64,000 nt of DNA from Echinometra lucunter (taxonomy: Eukaryota > Echinodermata > Echinoidea > Camarodonta > Echinometridae). This document shows, one piece after another, positions 45,130 through 56,110 of the stretch. The notes below the pieces were generated by a model, which saw nothing but the letters and a program-made list of their open reading frames with translations, ran no database searches and was not told the origin of the DNA. How positions within the stretch are numbered: position 1 is the stretch's first letter; every line of letters starts with the position of its first letter. The stretch lies in the NCBI GenBank assembly GCA_029962745.1, contig JAPZVO010000024.1:732027-796026 (forward strand), written 5' to 3'. The translations under genes and the position numbers were made by a program.

Positions 45130-46125
45130 GTAATTAGGCCCAAAATTTAATGTCTCCATTTATCATGGTCAACAGTGTGGCCGCGGGTTAACTTGGTTAG
45201 TGGTTGGACGAAGAACTTCATTGGTCAGTCAACTGCAATTTGTCTTGGAGATTACATCACAGACACTTCTCAGTTTGTCTTAGCTAATTATTGTTCGTCA
45301 CCTCATGTACTTGTTGAAGAGACTCTCCTTATCTGATTGACATGAGACGGTAAAGGGTTTCTTTTGAAGGTCTAGTGGAGTCATTGAATATCGTAGCACA
45401 GACTGGCATTCCATTCATGGAATTGCATGACATTTCTGTCTATTTCCCTGAACTTTATCTATAACCCGTAGTTGCTTTCAATGGACCAGCCCCTATCAAC
45501 CCGCCCAAAACTCCATGAAGAGGTGCAAAACCCATCTGAGCACTCGAATTCCCATCGGCAGGATACCGAAATTTTCTGTCATCCTGCAGCCGCTTCTATA
45601 CGAAAGCCCCCAAACCTGAGGCTGTCTTCTTCTCTCATGACGTCCTCCCGGACGTCCTGTCCAATACCAATTCATCGTTCATCATCCGACTTTATCCAGT
45701 ACCACCTTGATGCTCCTTGGCCGTCCCCCGGGAAACTTTCCTTTGACTTGCCTCCAACGTTGCCTTTTCTCTCCAAAGTGAGCTCCATGGTCGTCCACGT
45801 GAGAAGGTCCTAGCTGCCCCCGATCGGTCATCCCCCAGACGCCTTCTAATTTTGTGGCCACTCATCAATGTCGTCTAGGGCGCCCCACCAGGTCGAGGAT
45901 AGGACACCCTCCTGGCCGTCCTCTGGTCTCTAATATCAAATCTCGCAATTCCTTTACCAATGATCTTGACCCAGACAGGCTAAGTATGCAAGCTAATATC
46001 CTGGTGGCGATTTTGCTAACCCAGATACTTATTCTGGCCCTCTGGTCATGCTGGTGCTTCATGGACTGTTTGGTGGACACGCATTTACCACCTGTATCAC
46101 TCTCATTATCTTTCTTAACCTTAAT
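45130..46125. other. Unassigned, possibly decayed coding sequence
   Basis: More GC-balanced than its surroundings at 45480-46080. Frames contain proline/serine-rich text (for example KPPNLRLSSSLMTSS) and no recognised domain. It directly precedes the truncated LINE at 46128, but continuity with it is not shown. Confidence 0.3.
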
Positions 46126-46127
46126 TA

Positions 46128-47757
46128 ACTGACTGCTTACAACCTTGTCAAAAATCCTTGAGAAATTGGTCCACATACGAACAATAAAATTCTTTAAAAA
46201 GCACAACATCCTTCCTGATACTCAATTTGGCTTCCAGGAAAAGAGTAACACTACCCATGCAATACTTTCCTTAGTTCAAATAGTTGCCAAAGCTACTGAT
46301 CAGTCTTCTAGTACGGTTGGTTTGTTTATAGATTTTTCTAAATCATTTTATACTGTTGATCATGACATCCTACTTTACAAACTTTCTCACTGTGGAAGTC
46401 GGGGAAAACCGTTGACGTGGTTCAAAAATTATGTTAAAGGGCGCTCCCAGTTTGTTTCACTGAATGATCTCTGAACCTAAACATGTCCTTTGTGGAGTTC
46501 CGCAGGGCAGTATTCTTGGCCCACTTTTGTTCATTACTTATATAAACGACATTGAGAAGTCATCTAGTTTGCTTCAATTTATACTTTTTGCTGACGACTC
46601 GAATATATTTTTGTCACATAGCTATCCAAAGTAACTGACGCAGATTTTAAATAACGAACTTAAAAGTGTTATAAATTGGATAAAAGCAAACAAACTGTCG
46701 CTTAATTTAAACAAAACTAGTTACATGCTATTTAGTAATAAGCTTGCGACCTTGCCAAATGATATAATTTTTGATGTTGTTGTTATTCAAAGAGTCCGAA
46801 CAACTAAATTTTTTTTGGGCTAATCATTGATGAAAAACTATCTTGGAAAGCGCACATTGACAATATCTGCAAAATTATTGCTCGCAACACTGGTATCCTT
46901 AGCAAATTAAGACACTTCCTACCCCATTATATTAGGTTATCCTTGTATTCCACTTTAATTCTTCCTTACTTGAATTATGGGCTTATCGCCTGGGGCAGTG
47001 CAGCAATATCCGAAATTAACAGACTCTTTATATTACAAAAAAGAACAATTCGTATTATTAATAATGCAAATTTCCGGGCACACACTAATAATCTTTTTCT
47101 GAATGATAAAATTTCGAAAATTAAAGACGTGTATATTTTTCAGCTTGGACAGCTAATGTATAAGCTCAGCTCTAAACAATTACCTATGCCTCTTGTTGAT
47201 ATGTTTGTAAAAAAGGATTCCATTCATAGTTCCTTCACTCACCAGGCGAGCTCCTTTCATCTATCACTAAATAGAACATCGTTTGCTCAAAAGACATTTG
47301 CTTTTACAGGTCCAAAACTGTGGAATTATCTTCCAAATGATACTATACAATGCAATTCAATACAAATTTTCAACAGGGGACTTAAAAGCTTTCTTCTGAA
47401 TAGTTACTAGGTAATTGCAGTCGAATATAATTTGTAGCGTGACTTCGTGCAACTTTGATATTTGTGGACCTTCATTGTTTATTATGTATACATTTATCAT
47501 TGTTTTGCGTCTTAAATTGATTTTGTAATTACCGAATCAGTTATTGTTATTGTTGTTATTTTTTCATAAAATAATAGTTCACAATGATAACTTTGAACAG
47601 GGGGGCCTACACCATACAAGCTCTGCTTTTTAGTCGGCCCTCCTTCCCTTCAATTTTGTTTTTAAAAATTCATTGCATTCTATATGTATGTCAATATGTG
47701 AATATGTAAACTGTACCATCATTGTAAATATGAAAAATTGAAAGGGGAAAAATAAAT
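46128..47757 (+). pseudogene. CR1/L2-like LINE reverse transcriptase, 5'-truncated
   Basis: Begins in mid-RT at TTLSKILEKLVHIRTIKFF. FGFQEKSNTTHAILSLVQI near 46225, FIDFSKSFYTVDHDILLYKL at 46327-46385, GVPQGSILGPLLF near 46493 and FADDSNIFLS near 46585 follow in three frames. The C-terminal part 46943-47410 is open (LYSTLILPYLNYGLIAWG, then LFILQKRTIRII, and FTGPKLWNYLP near the end). The 3' end lies near AAAAATAAATGAACGG at 47750. Not functional because of frameshifts near 46472 and 46630. Confidence 0.85.
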
Positions 47758-48098
47758 GAACGGCTGACCAAAGGTTCGATACCAGCCATGTAGTTTCAGT
47801 GCTCCACCCCCCCCCCCCCCCCTTATGAGGACCTGTCTAGGCTAATTCCAATCTCGTATGAGTCGGATTGAACAAAAGCCCGCCAAGGTATGAAAAAAGG
47901 GAACATTCAAGGAGACAATTTTTACGAGCAACTAAATGGAAACAATATGGAGGTAAACAGGTCATTATGAATTCTTCATACTGAACAGTAGCAAAACCAG
48001 TGTTTAGTAAAAGAAAGTTTGCCAAGACAAACATTCTCTAATAAACGATTACAGCAACAACAACGGAAACAAAACGTTTCAAGCATCTTCTTAAGCAA

Positions 48099-48130
<32 letters not shown>

Positions 48131-48167
48131 GGAGATATATATTCTTCTTCGAGATGTGTACTAATAG

Positions 48168-48337
48168 CAGGGGCGGCGCCAGGGTATTATGATGGGGAGG
48201 GGCAAGATGACCCATAGGTAATTCATTTACGTTTTTATTGAAATTTAGGGGTATTATATAGTTACAAGGTCACTTCTATCTTCTTTTTTTTATCAAAGGG
48301 GGCGGTCGCCCCCTGCCCCCTTGTAGCGCCGCCCCTG
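48168..48337. mobile_element. hAT-like MITE (CAGGGGCGG family), 170 bp
   Basis: Perfect 8-bp duplication ACTAATAG at 48160-48167 and 48338-48345. Ends are CAGGGGCGGCGCCAGGG and GCGCCGCCCCTG. Same family as 13360 and 13676. Confidence 0.9.
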
Positions 48338-48440
48338 ACTAATAGTCATGCCATTTGGAGTTTTAAAAAGGGAGGGGGACTGACGGGCACGGGCCGTGTT
48401 GTGTCCATATAAATAACTCCGCCACTAATACTGAACTTAC

Positions 48441-48685
48441 GGCTTTGTAATCGAATTCGACTTCCATCATGGTCTCGTCATCACATCCAACACAAATGAA
48501 CGGCAGGCCGAGGTCGCCCAGGAATTCAACAGCGAAATCGAACTCGGCCTGCGAGTTCGGTATGAAGGGGATAGCGTCGAGCTCCGTGCAGAGCTGCAGG
48601 GTGTACGAGTAAGGCACGGGGTCGGCCCAAGCCAGGCGATAACAGCTTTCCGATATCCGAAGCCAACCTGGAGGACATGTTCGAG
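48441..48685 (-). CDS. C-type lectin-like domain exon, orphan
   Basis: On the minus strand an acceptor CCATTTCTAG| is followed by a 245-bp open exon and donor GCC|GTAAGT. It encodes TCPPGWLRISESCYRLAW, then LQLCTELDAIPFIPNSQAEF, then FLGDLGLPFICVGCDDET and VEFDYKA. The CPxGW...SCYR start, the NSQAEFDF helix and a V-G-x-D-D stretch match the first half of C-type lectin domains, which bind sugars or other ligands outside the cell. The usual WIG tryptophan is Cys here (FICVGC). The second half, with its WND/Cys positions, is not found at lower coordinates and no signal peptide exon is seen. Either a relic or a gene whose other exons I cannot see. Confidence 0.72.
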
Positions 48686-49075
48686 CTAGAAATGGTTTTG
48701 GAGAGAGAAGGTAATCGCATCAGGGGCGTTGCTAGAGGAAAGGGGTGGGGTAATGTAGGATGGGGTTGATAACCCCTTTCAATAATTCTGCAAGACATGA
48801 CCCTTTAATTTTGCTTGTAGGAAGTTCATCCGCTAAAATAGAATTTCTGATCGATATTGCGGAGAAAGATCGTTGTTATACTGCGGAATAAAAGCTCGAT
48901 TAGACAACCGTAGCATCAAGATTGACTCCAACTGAAAGGAAAGGGAAAGAAGTGACAGATAAATATGTGATATTTCTTCTTTAATCAGTTTGTCTTTGAA
49001 TAATTATCATTATAACCAACGGTGTGGGTATAGGAAAATATCTCATTTACGAGCAATTATATACTTCACCATGTG

Positions 49076-49356
49076 GAGGGGTGGTGTTCTAGTGGATACG
49101 TCGCCGGACTGTATGTCACAAGGTTGGCGGTTCGAGTCCCGCCATGGCACCAATGTCTTTTGGCAAGACATTAATCTACATTTGCCACTCTCGACCCATG
49201 AGTAGTAAATGGGTACCTGGTAGGATGAATTTCCTTGAAATGCTAGAGCGCCTTGCTGCCTTGCTAAGGCAGGGTTAATAACAGTGGAGCGCCAGGAGCG
49301 TCAATTCTGATGGACATGAGCGCTATACAAGAACCCACTATCATTATCGGTATTAT
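49076..49356 (+). mobile_element. tRNA-derived SINE
   Basis: The tRNA-like head has an A-box-like TGGTGTTCTAGTGGATA and the B-box GGTTCGAGTCC at 49129-49139, ending CATGGCAC. The body includes TGGGTACCTGGTAGGATGAA and the tail GAGCGCTATACAAGAACCC then ATTATCGGTATTA. This layout is typical of deuterostome SINEs. Confidence 0.82.
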
Positions 49357-49408
49357 CTTTGTTATGTACACTGAACACACCAGAAAAGCGGGTGACAACA
49401 GACATCTT

Positions 49409-49945
49409 ACGGTGTTAATAGTTCACGAAGTATATATTTCAACAATAATACTTAATGAGAAATTGTGAAAAAAAAAGAAGATGAAATTGTAAACATCATG
49501 AACATTGTAAAGATACAACATGCAGCCGGTGAAAGAACAGAAAACCTACGTATTTATATACTACGTCTTTCACTCTTAGAAAAAAAAATTGTGCTGATTA
49601 GAACCTTTTCTTGTCTCACTTGGAGCCTTGAAAGATTCTGCAAAGAACCATTAAGGGTTCTCTGAAGGGTTCTGAACGGGTCTTTAGAATCATTAGTTGT
49701 AACTTGTACATAGAACCTTTTGGGGTTCTTAAAAATATATAAAGAAACCTCGTAGAACCCCCTTTCTGTAGGGTTCTAAATACGGGACAAAAAAGGTTCC
49801 AAATGGCAAATTTTTCAGAGTGTACGGTGTTAATAGCTTCCGAACTATATATTTTTTAATCGACATTTGTACTTAATGTGAAATTGTAAAAAAATAAAAT
49901 AAAATTGTAAAGATGAAACACGCACTTTATGAAAGAAGTAAGATA
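49409..49945. repeat. Direct repeat around a CACTCT MITE
   Basis: About 120-140 bp starting ACGGTGTTAATAG (49410) is repeated at 49825. Between them lies a MITE at about 49570-49824 with ends CACTCTTAGAAAAAAAAATT and AATTTTTCAGAGTG, carrying repeated GGTTCTNAA words. Confidence 0.65.
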
Positions 49946-50083
49946 AAGCTTATATGATTTTAAAGATAAGCTAACAACAGCAGAAACGCATTTTAAACGA
50001 GAACAGGATTAAAGATTTACATTGCCAACTTCAGAAATATTGACAAACTTGCAGCTTCTCCCGATTTGTGCGAATTTCATATT

Positions 50084-50349
50084 CACTGTAAAAAATATCA
50101 GGTAAAATAATAACCAGCATGGTCATGACGGTGGTATTATATGTCCAACCAAATTTGGGCAATATTTTTACTCCATTGCGGGAAGCATATTGTCCAGTTT
50201 ATTAGCATGGTTAAGGTAAAAAAATAAGCAGTAATTACTTTAGAATGAGCAAAATTTCCATCAAATTGGATAAAAAGAAATGCCCAAAGTTGGTTGGAAA
50301 CATAACTGCCCTCATGGCACATTTTACCCAATATTTTTTGGAGTGTACA
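50084..50349. mobile_element. CACTGTAAAAAAT MITE
   Basis: Left end CACTGTAAAAAATATCAGGT and right end ACCCAATATTTTTTGGAGTG are imperfect inverted repeats. Inner CCAACCAAATTTGGGC and CCAAAGTTGGTTGGA also pair. About 266 bp. Confidence 0.65.
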
Positions 50350-51280
50350 GTTGTTCATAGATTTTGACTCAGCTTTACTGTAATAACAAATGAGTTTGCT
50401 AGTAACCAGATAAGCATGGATTAATCCATTTATGACAGGTATTATTTGAAGCCTTATTTGATCGTCTTTCCTTCTTCAAATTGGCAAACCTGACTTTTCA
50501 TCTTTTTGCTACATTTTTGTTATAAAAAGTAATCTATCTGTAATGAATGTGATGGAAAGTTTGTTGAGAAGTTAAAAAGTTGCCAATTTGCTCGAATGAA
50601 TATGGATTTTGAACTTTTCATTGCGTTGCCAGCTTAAGGATTTTAGTGCTTAATTTCCTTTGAAAAAAATTCAGCATCAGTCAACAATACTGATGCAGCC
50701 AGGATTGGCAAAGCAAGTGCATTTTTTCCTCTTTTTTGCTCTTTCTGTTCATGTATTTGGTATATATGCTTGATAAGGCTCTGCATTTTTTTTTTCCAAA
50801 CCACGCCATGCCATGTGGAAACTCGGTCCAGTATGGAAAATTTATAGATATAAAAAGCACTGTTCAGTAACTTTATATAACCTTATAAAAAGGCATTTGT
50901 GATGTGAAGGGTGAAAATAATTAACCCATCGGCAATTGAAAGGCGGTATGATGATAATTACTAGGAACACTGTGCTTTATTCCCTTTATTTGTTGCATGG
51001 ACTCAGTTTTGCTTCGTTTCATATTTCAGTTTTGGTTTAACCGGGAGGGTTTTTTCCAAATAATTTGACTGTTCTTCATCTTATGATATATTTACAATTC
51101 ATTCCCACGTTTATATTTCCATAACTGTTGTATATATTTTAACCATTTGCATAACTATTTATTTATTTAGGAGAGATTTGAGAGTTGGCCATGTTTGATT
51201 TCTATTTATAGTTCCAGTTAATTTATCACAAAAGTATTTCTTTTTAAGTTTTCTGTTTTCAAATGTAACTTTATTTTTCA
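50350..51280. other. No gene recognised
   Basis: T-rich unique sequence between a MITE and a minus-strand LINE. It may include the 3' UTR of that LINE at its right end. Confidence 0.35.
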
Positions 51281-51282
51281 AT

Positions 51283-52400
51283 TTAATCATTCCAATAGGC
51301 ATCATTGTTATTATTTTTTGCTTTCTGTTTCATTTTATCACGTTTCTTCATTAATTCAAAAATCCACTCATTCAACCAGGGTGAATGTTTATTTTTCACT
51401 CTTTTAGTCTTCATTGGCATATACTTATCAACTACACCCAAAAGAAGCTCTTGCCATCTTTCCACAACATCGTCAACTATGCATTTCTTTAACATCAGAC
51501 CAATCAAGTTCTTTGACTTCTCTTCTAAAGGCATTTAAATCTACACCTTTTGATTAACGGAATGTGACATACTTTGGATTAGAACATTTATCACTTCCAT
51601 GATGAATGCCCCAGATTAAAAAGCTCATGGAGCGATTATGAATTACCCCCAATTATCAGTACAATTTGTAATAATATGATCAACAAGTGTCGAAGATTCC
51701 TTAGTTATTCTTGTATATTCAAACTAATTCACTTGTCGTAAACCATAAACACCATTCACTTGGTTATATGTTTTACATCCACTTGTTAGTGGTTGTTAAA
51801 ATATATCAAAATCGATATCTCCCATAAGAATGATTGGTTTGTTAAATCCATCAAGAGATGTTAACATTCTTTCATAATAAGAATGACACATTTCGAACTT
51901 GAAGGTCGATACCATGTAACAAATATGAAAGGCTTGTCTTTTTTATATTAATCAATGATGATAAAGCTTCTAAATTTTGTGCAGAATCAAGGGTCAGTTG
52001 CTGAAAATTCAGACTATTATGAACATATATAGCTAGACCTCCACCTTTTCTATCGCGGTCTTTTCGAATAACACAGTATTGTGGTATGAAAATTTCTGAG
52101 TCATTCACACTATCGTCTAATCTAGTTTCATTTAGAGCTAACAGGTGTATGACATTACTGCACAAGATTGCCCTAATTTCATGAAAATGTTTCAAGAGAC
52201 TAACAATGTTAAGCTGTAAACATTTTAATCCATTCAAAGATAGCTGTTTGTATTTCAACCCAGGATGATCAACACTACGTTCATGTAAAATTTTATTTGA
52301 ATTTTGTTGCACATTAACTACACTGACACTTTCTCCATAAAATGGTAAATGCTTCATCAGACATTGAGGACATTCCCAGTCTACAAATAATTACTTGTTA
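51283..52400 (-). pseudogene. LINE endonuclease-region fragment
   Basis: Minus strand. The frame 52357-51872 contains LKCLQLNIVSLLKHFHEIRA, LLALNETRLDDSVNDSEIF and KDRDRKGGGLAIYVHNSL, the usual start of an EEP endonuclease. The frame 51534-51283 has VKNKHSPWLNEWIFELMKKR, the linker before the RT. RT is absent and the region between is out of frame. Confidence 0.85.
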
Positions 52401-52720
52401 TCATCATACAATTTACCGGTACATTAGCACATGATACGTGAATCCACAGGTTACACTTTGTACATTAAAGGCCTCTTTGGTTGGATTTTACAGACTTATT
52501 ACACAGCCCACGTGGAAACTTTCTAATCATTACAATCCCACTTCAAATTTAGCTTAAATAAAATAAAACAACAAAACAGAACAAAAAAAAAATAAGCAAA
52601 ATCAGGTTTAACATTAAAGGCAAAAATACGATCACTGATTAAAAATTCGAACATTAAAATGCAGTGAGTTTTCTGTTCATAAGATCAATACGTCTCTCAG
52701 GATGACGTTTAATATCAAAA

Positions 52721-52862
52721 AGGAGGAGGAGGAGGAGGAGAAGGAGAAGAAGAAGAAGAAGAAGAAGAAGAAGAAGAAGAGGAATAGGAGGAGGAAGAGA
52801 AGAAGATGAGCTGATGAAGACGGAAGAAGAAGAAGAAGAAGAAGAAGAAGAAGAAGAACTTG
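52721..52862. repeat. Second polypurine GAA/GGA tract
   Basis: GGAGGAGGA followed by long (GAA)n runs, about 140 bp, similar in kind to 3384-3930. Confidence 0.9.
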
Positions 52863-53291
52863 GAAAGAGTAAGAATCCGTAAGAAATATAAAACTTAATG
52901 AGACCTTGCTCTCCTCGTGCAATTGGAGAAACTTAATTTAGGCGAAGTTTTCAAGGTGCACCATAAACATGTATCCCTTAGATACTCTCTAAATTCCATA
53001 GATTGGAAATCAATCTATAAGATTGTGGTTGGCGACCAATCCAAAATTAGAATGAGAAAAAGATTGACTTCAAAATCTATTAGATTTAGATTTTCAATCT
53101 AATTTTGGATTTGTCACTTGTTGCAATAAAAAATCTAGAGAGTACAGGCCTACAGGCTGGTGAGACCCCCCCCCCCCCCCGGGTCTCACCAGCTGTTTTT
53201 TAATTTCAAGGGGGGGGGGTCATTCTCAGACAAATCTACTACCCAAGCGCATACACACTTTAAAAATTGAAAATTGACCGTAAGTGGCGTA

Positions 53292-54065
53292 TAGACCAAT
53301 TTCACCTCCGGTTTATGTATTTGGCCCTCTATCGGCGACGCCATTGCTGCGGTGGGCAAGCGCGCTGACCGCGATTGGCTCTGTGTACAAAATGAATGTA
53401 AGATATGAGATTTGCCCTAATATTGTTCCATTTACTTGATTCTGGATCAATAAAATAAAGCATGGATATGTGGGTACATGAGGTAAGACAATGGCCATAT
53501 CTGACAGATGAAGGTATGATGTATTTTTGTACTTTCGATTGTTTTTCAACTTAGTTTTGTCAGTATAAGTTCGATTGCAGCATAGAAGCCGTAGTAAACG
53601 GGAGGCCTCAATCTTACTCTGTTTACAAAGTCATATTTACGCCAAAGTACATAATGATAATGTTTTTTGACTTCAAAGTCCTTTCTGTTGATATTTTTAC
53701 CCACTGGCGACGGATTCCTTCGCATTGCTTACGGAAACCTGTGTAGGGAGTACGGCTTCTCACACAAACAGGCTTCATGAATCAAAAGCGAGTGAATTTC
53801 GCAATCAGTTAGCTTCCAATTTTTGAACTTTCTCCAATTCTTGTGGCATTCGAGCACCGCATAGCTGCGACCTGAACTTCCCTGACAATTTCTCAGTGCA
53901 AATATTAAAAGAAATCTGCATAAATTGGTCAAAATAGACAAAAAAATCGAACGAATGTACATAATGCGCTATTGACTTGTGTACTTTAAAAGTTGGAGCG
54001 CCCACCGCAGTATGTCGAACTGTGTCGAACAGTCTGCTGCCCTCTTGCGTTGTGAAATTGGTCTA
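53292..54065 (-). mobile_element. THAP-like DNA element, copy 3 (reverse)
   Basis: A 774-bp inverted copy: left TAGACCAATTTCACCTCCGG, right GTTGTGAAATTGGTCTA. On the minus strand this copy has the best preserved cysteine-rich frame, near 53730-53880: CHKNWRKFKNWKLTDCEIH, then CLCEKPYSLHRFP. A Tyr replaces the first Cys (SYAVLEC). No transposase core. Confidence 0.8.
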
Positions 54066-54069
54066 AAAA

Positions 54070-54775
54070 ACTAAGTCAAATTTGCACCCTATACGGCGTC
54101 ACAGCCTGCAAAACATATATACAACATCAAAAGGGTCATCACCCTACCAAAAATACTCTTAGCGGCGTGTAAATTATTATGGCACCAAATAAATAACCCT
54201 TAATGGCATTTACAATAAATAGCCCGTATTCAGCAGTTAAACAACAAAATAAGACTTTACAAGCAGTTCAGTTGAAGAAGCGATTTAATTTACAAGACAT
54301 GTATATCTAAATTTATAATAAAAAAAAACACTACTACCGTAAATTTCACAATAATACTAGGCGATTTGAAGCTAAAAAACACCCCCTTTATTATTATAAT
54401 TTTTTACAGAAAACGTCGACTACGCACTATGGCTTAAAACAGACCCCTTTCGACGCTTTTTGTTGACGCAGTTGCGTAGCACGTCATGTTAAGAGAAGAT
54501 CACACTGATAGCAACAAATTGCAAAGAGCTCTTTGAGGAGCTCACCAGCCAAGTTCAGGGCTCTTATTCTTTTGGAAAGAATACATCCAAGTGCTCTTAA
54601 AGCTTTAACCACAAAGATGGTTGCCGGGCATGGTTGAAACACTTCGAATGCGTCACGGTGGCTATTTGATTTATTTCATTGGGAAAATGAACGAGATCTA
54701 GATTAGAGAAGACGAATGCTTTTAATATTTCTGTATAATCACGAAATTCTGTTATCATGCATTGTAAATGTTTCT
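54070..54775. other. No gene recognised
   Basis: Unique AT-rich sequence between the THAP-like element and the start of the duplicated segment. Confidence 0.35.
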
Positions 54776-54859
54776 TTGATAATGTCTGGAACACGCAACG
54801 TACAAAGTCCACGCGAGCATGATGGAATGTCAACAAAACAACTAAAGCTCTAATTTTTA

Positions 54860-55420
54860 TGCAGTGGCGTAACTGTAGACCTTAAGATCAGGAGGGGGGG
54901 GGGGGGGACATCGCAGCTTACGATAGGCCATGGCCATTGGAGTAAATCTCGGGGGGGGGGGGGGATTGGGGGATATATCCCCCACACTTTTTTGAGAGGG
55001 GGGGGGGATGACGTGTACAAATATCCCCCCACTTTTTAAGGAAGAAATGATATTTGAATTAATCTTTAAATATGATTTTAATAATCTGTCGTAAACAACC
55101 ATCATATTTTAGAATTTCTATTTAAAAATGCGATTGGAAACCAGCGGTTACTTTTGGCCCGCTGGCTTGGCTCGGTCGTCATAATTTCGAATTTTCATTT
55201 GAATATGCGATTGAAAACCAGAAAAGTGGTAATTTTTGGCTTGGTAGCTTCGTTCGCTCGCAAGATAAAAATTAAAATGTGGGTAAGGGGGTCTGTGCCA
55301 GTGGGTGAAGGTGTGTATTTATACTTAAGTGTGAGTTCGACAGAAAAAAAAATTGGCTGAAAAGTCGATCATCCCCTCACTCCTCAAAGTGGATTTACAC
55401 TGGTTGCCATGGCCACCCCC
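54860..55420. mobile_element. Nested poly-G hAT-like fragments in the 5' flank of gene B
   Basis: CAGTGGCGTAACTG near 54862 is the partner of 7764 in copy A. Inside it copy B has extra poly-G blocks and a fragment with TTGGTAGCTTCGTTCGCTCG near 55238, like the 305-871 element. Ends are not resolved. Confidence 0.5.
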
Positions 55421-55757
55421 CCCCCCTTATACAACACATTCTTTCTATAAAGGCCATTGTTGACGAATGTGCAGTGCTATACGTATGTTATACTGACTTT
55501 AATGGAAAATTGGATAATTACCTGAAATGGTGGCTGACCCTTTATCCCGTTAGATATCCGTCAGGTGCTAGGGGCATCTTGCCCGCTTGCTCCTCCTCTC
55601 CATACGCCAGTGAAGCCATGCATGATTGGGCAAATAACAGAATTGTAAGCAGGCATGAGGAATCGAACATTCGAATACATTTTCTAGTGGATAGAAGGGG
55701 ATGGCTATGATGGGTAACTAGTGACACTATATTATTTTGTATATACTTTCCATACTC

Positions 55758-56013
55758 TCTTATTTCTGCAGAGTCAATTTTGACTCGGAATGGAGTCAGC
55801 TGGGAGTAAACTCTATTCCGAGTTAAAGTGACTCGGATTTCCGAATTAATTTGACTCGGAATGGAGTTACTTTGACTCGAATGTAGTCGATTTTTAGTTG
55901 ACGCCTAACCATTCCGAGTCAAATTAATTCAGAAATTTTAGTCACTTCAACTCGGAATAGAAGTGACTCCCAGCTGACGCCATTCCGAGTCAAATTTGAC
56001 TCCGCAGAAATTA
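55758..56013. mobile_element. Palindromic GACTCGGAATGGAGT MITE upstream of gene B
   Basis: The left end TTTCTGCAGAGTCAATTTTG and right end AATTTGACTCCGCAGAAAT are inverted, with repeated TTGACTCGGAATGGAGT and ACTCCCAGCTGACGCC. It ends 63 bp before the start codon of gene B and is absent from the matching position in A. Confidence 0.85.
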
Positions 56014-56076
56014 CAGTGTATCTTTCCATAATTTGATGTGCGAAGAACCTGGCACAACTGAGCATATTCCTTTTTC

Positions 56077-56110
56077 ATGGCGGATGCGGATTCGGAAATG
56101 TTTGAATACG
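56077..56110 (+). CDS. Gene B exon 1
   Basis: ATGGCGGATGCGGATTCGG, donor ACG|GTAAAA. Two codons longer than in A. Encodes MADADSEMFEY, phase 1 out. Confidence 0.6.
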
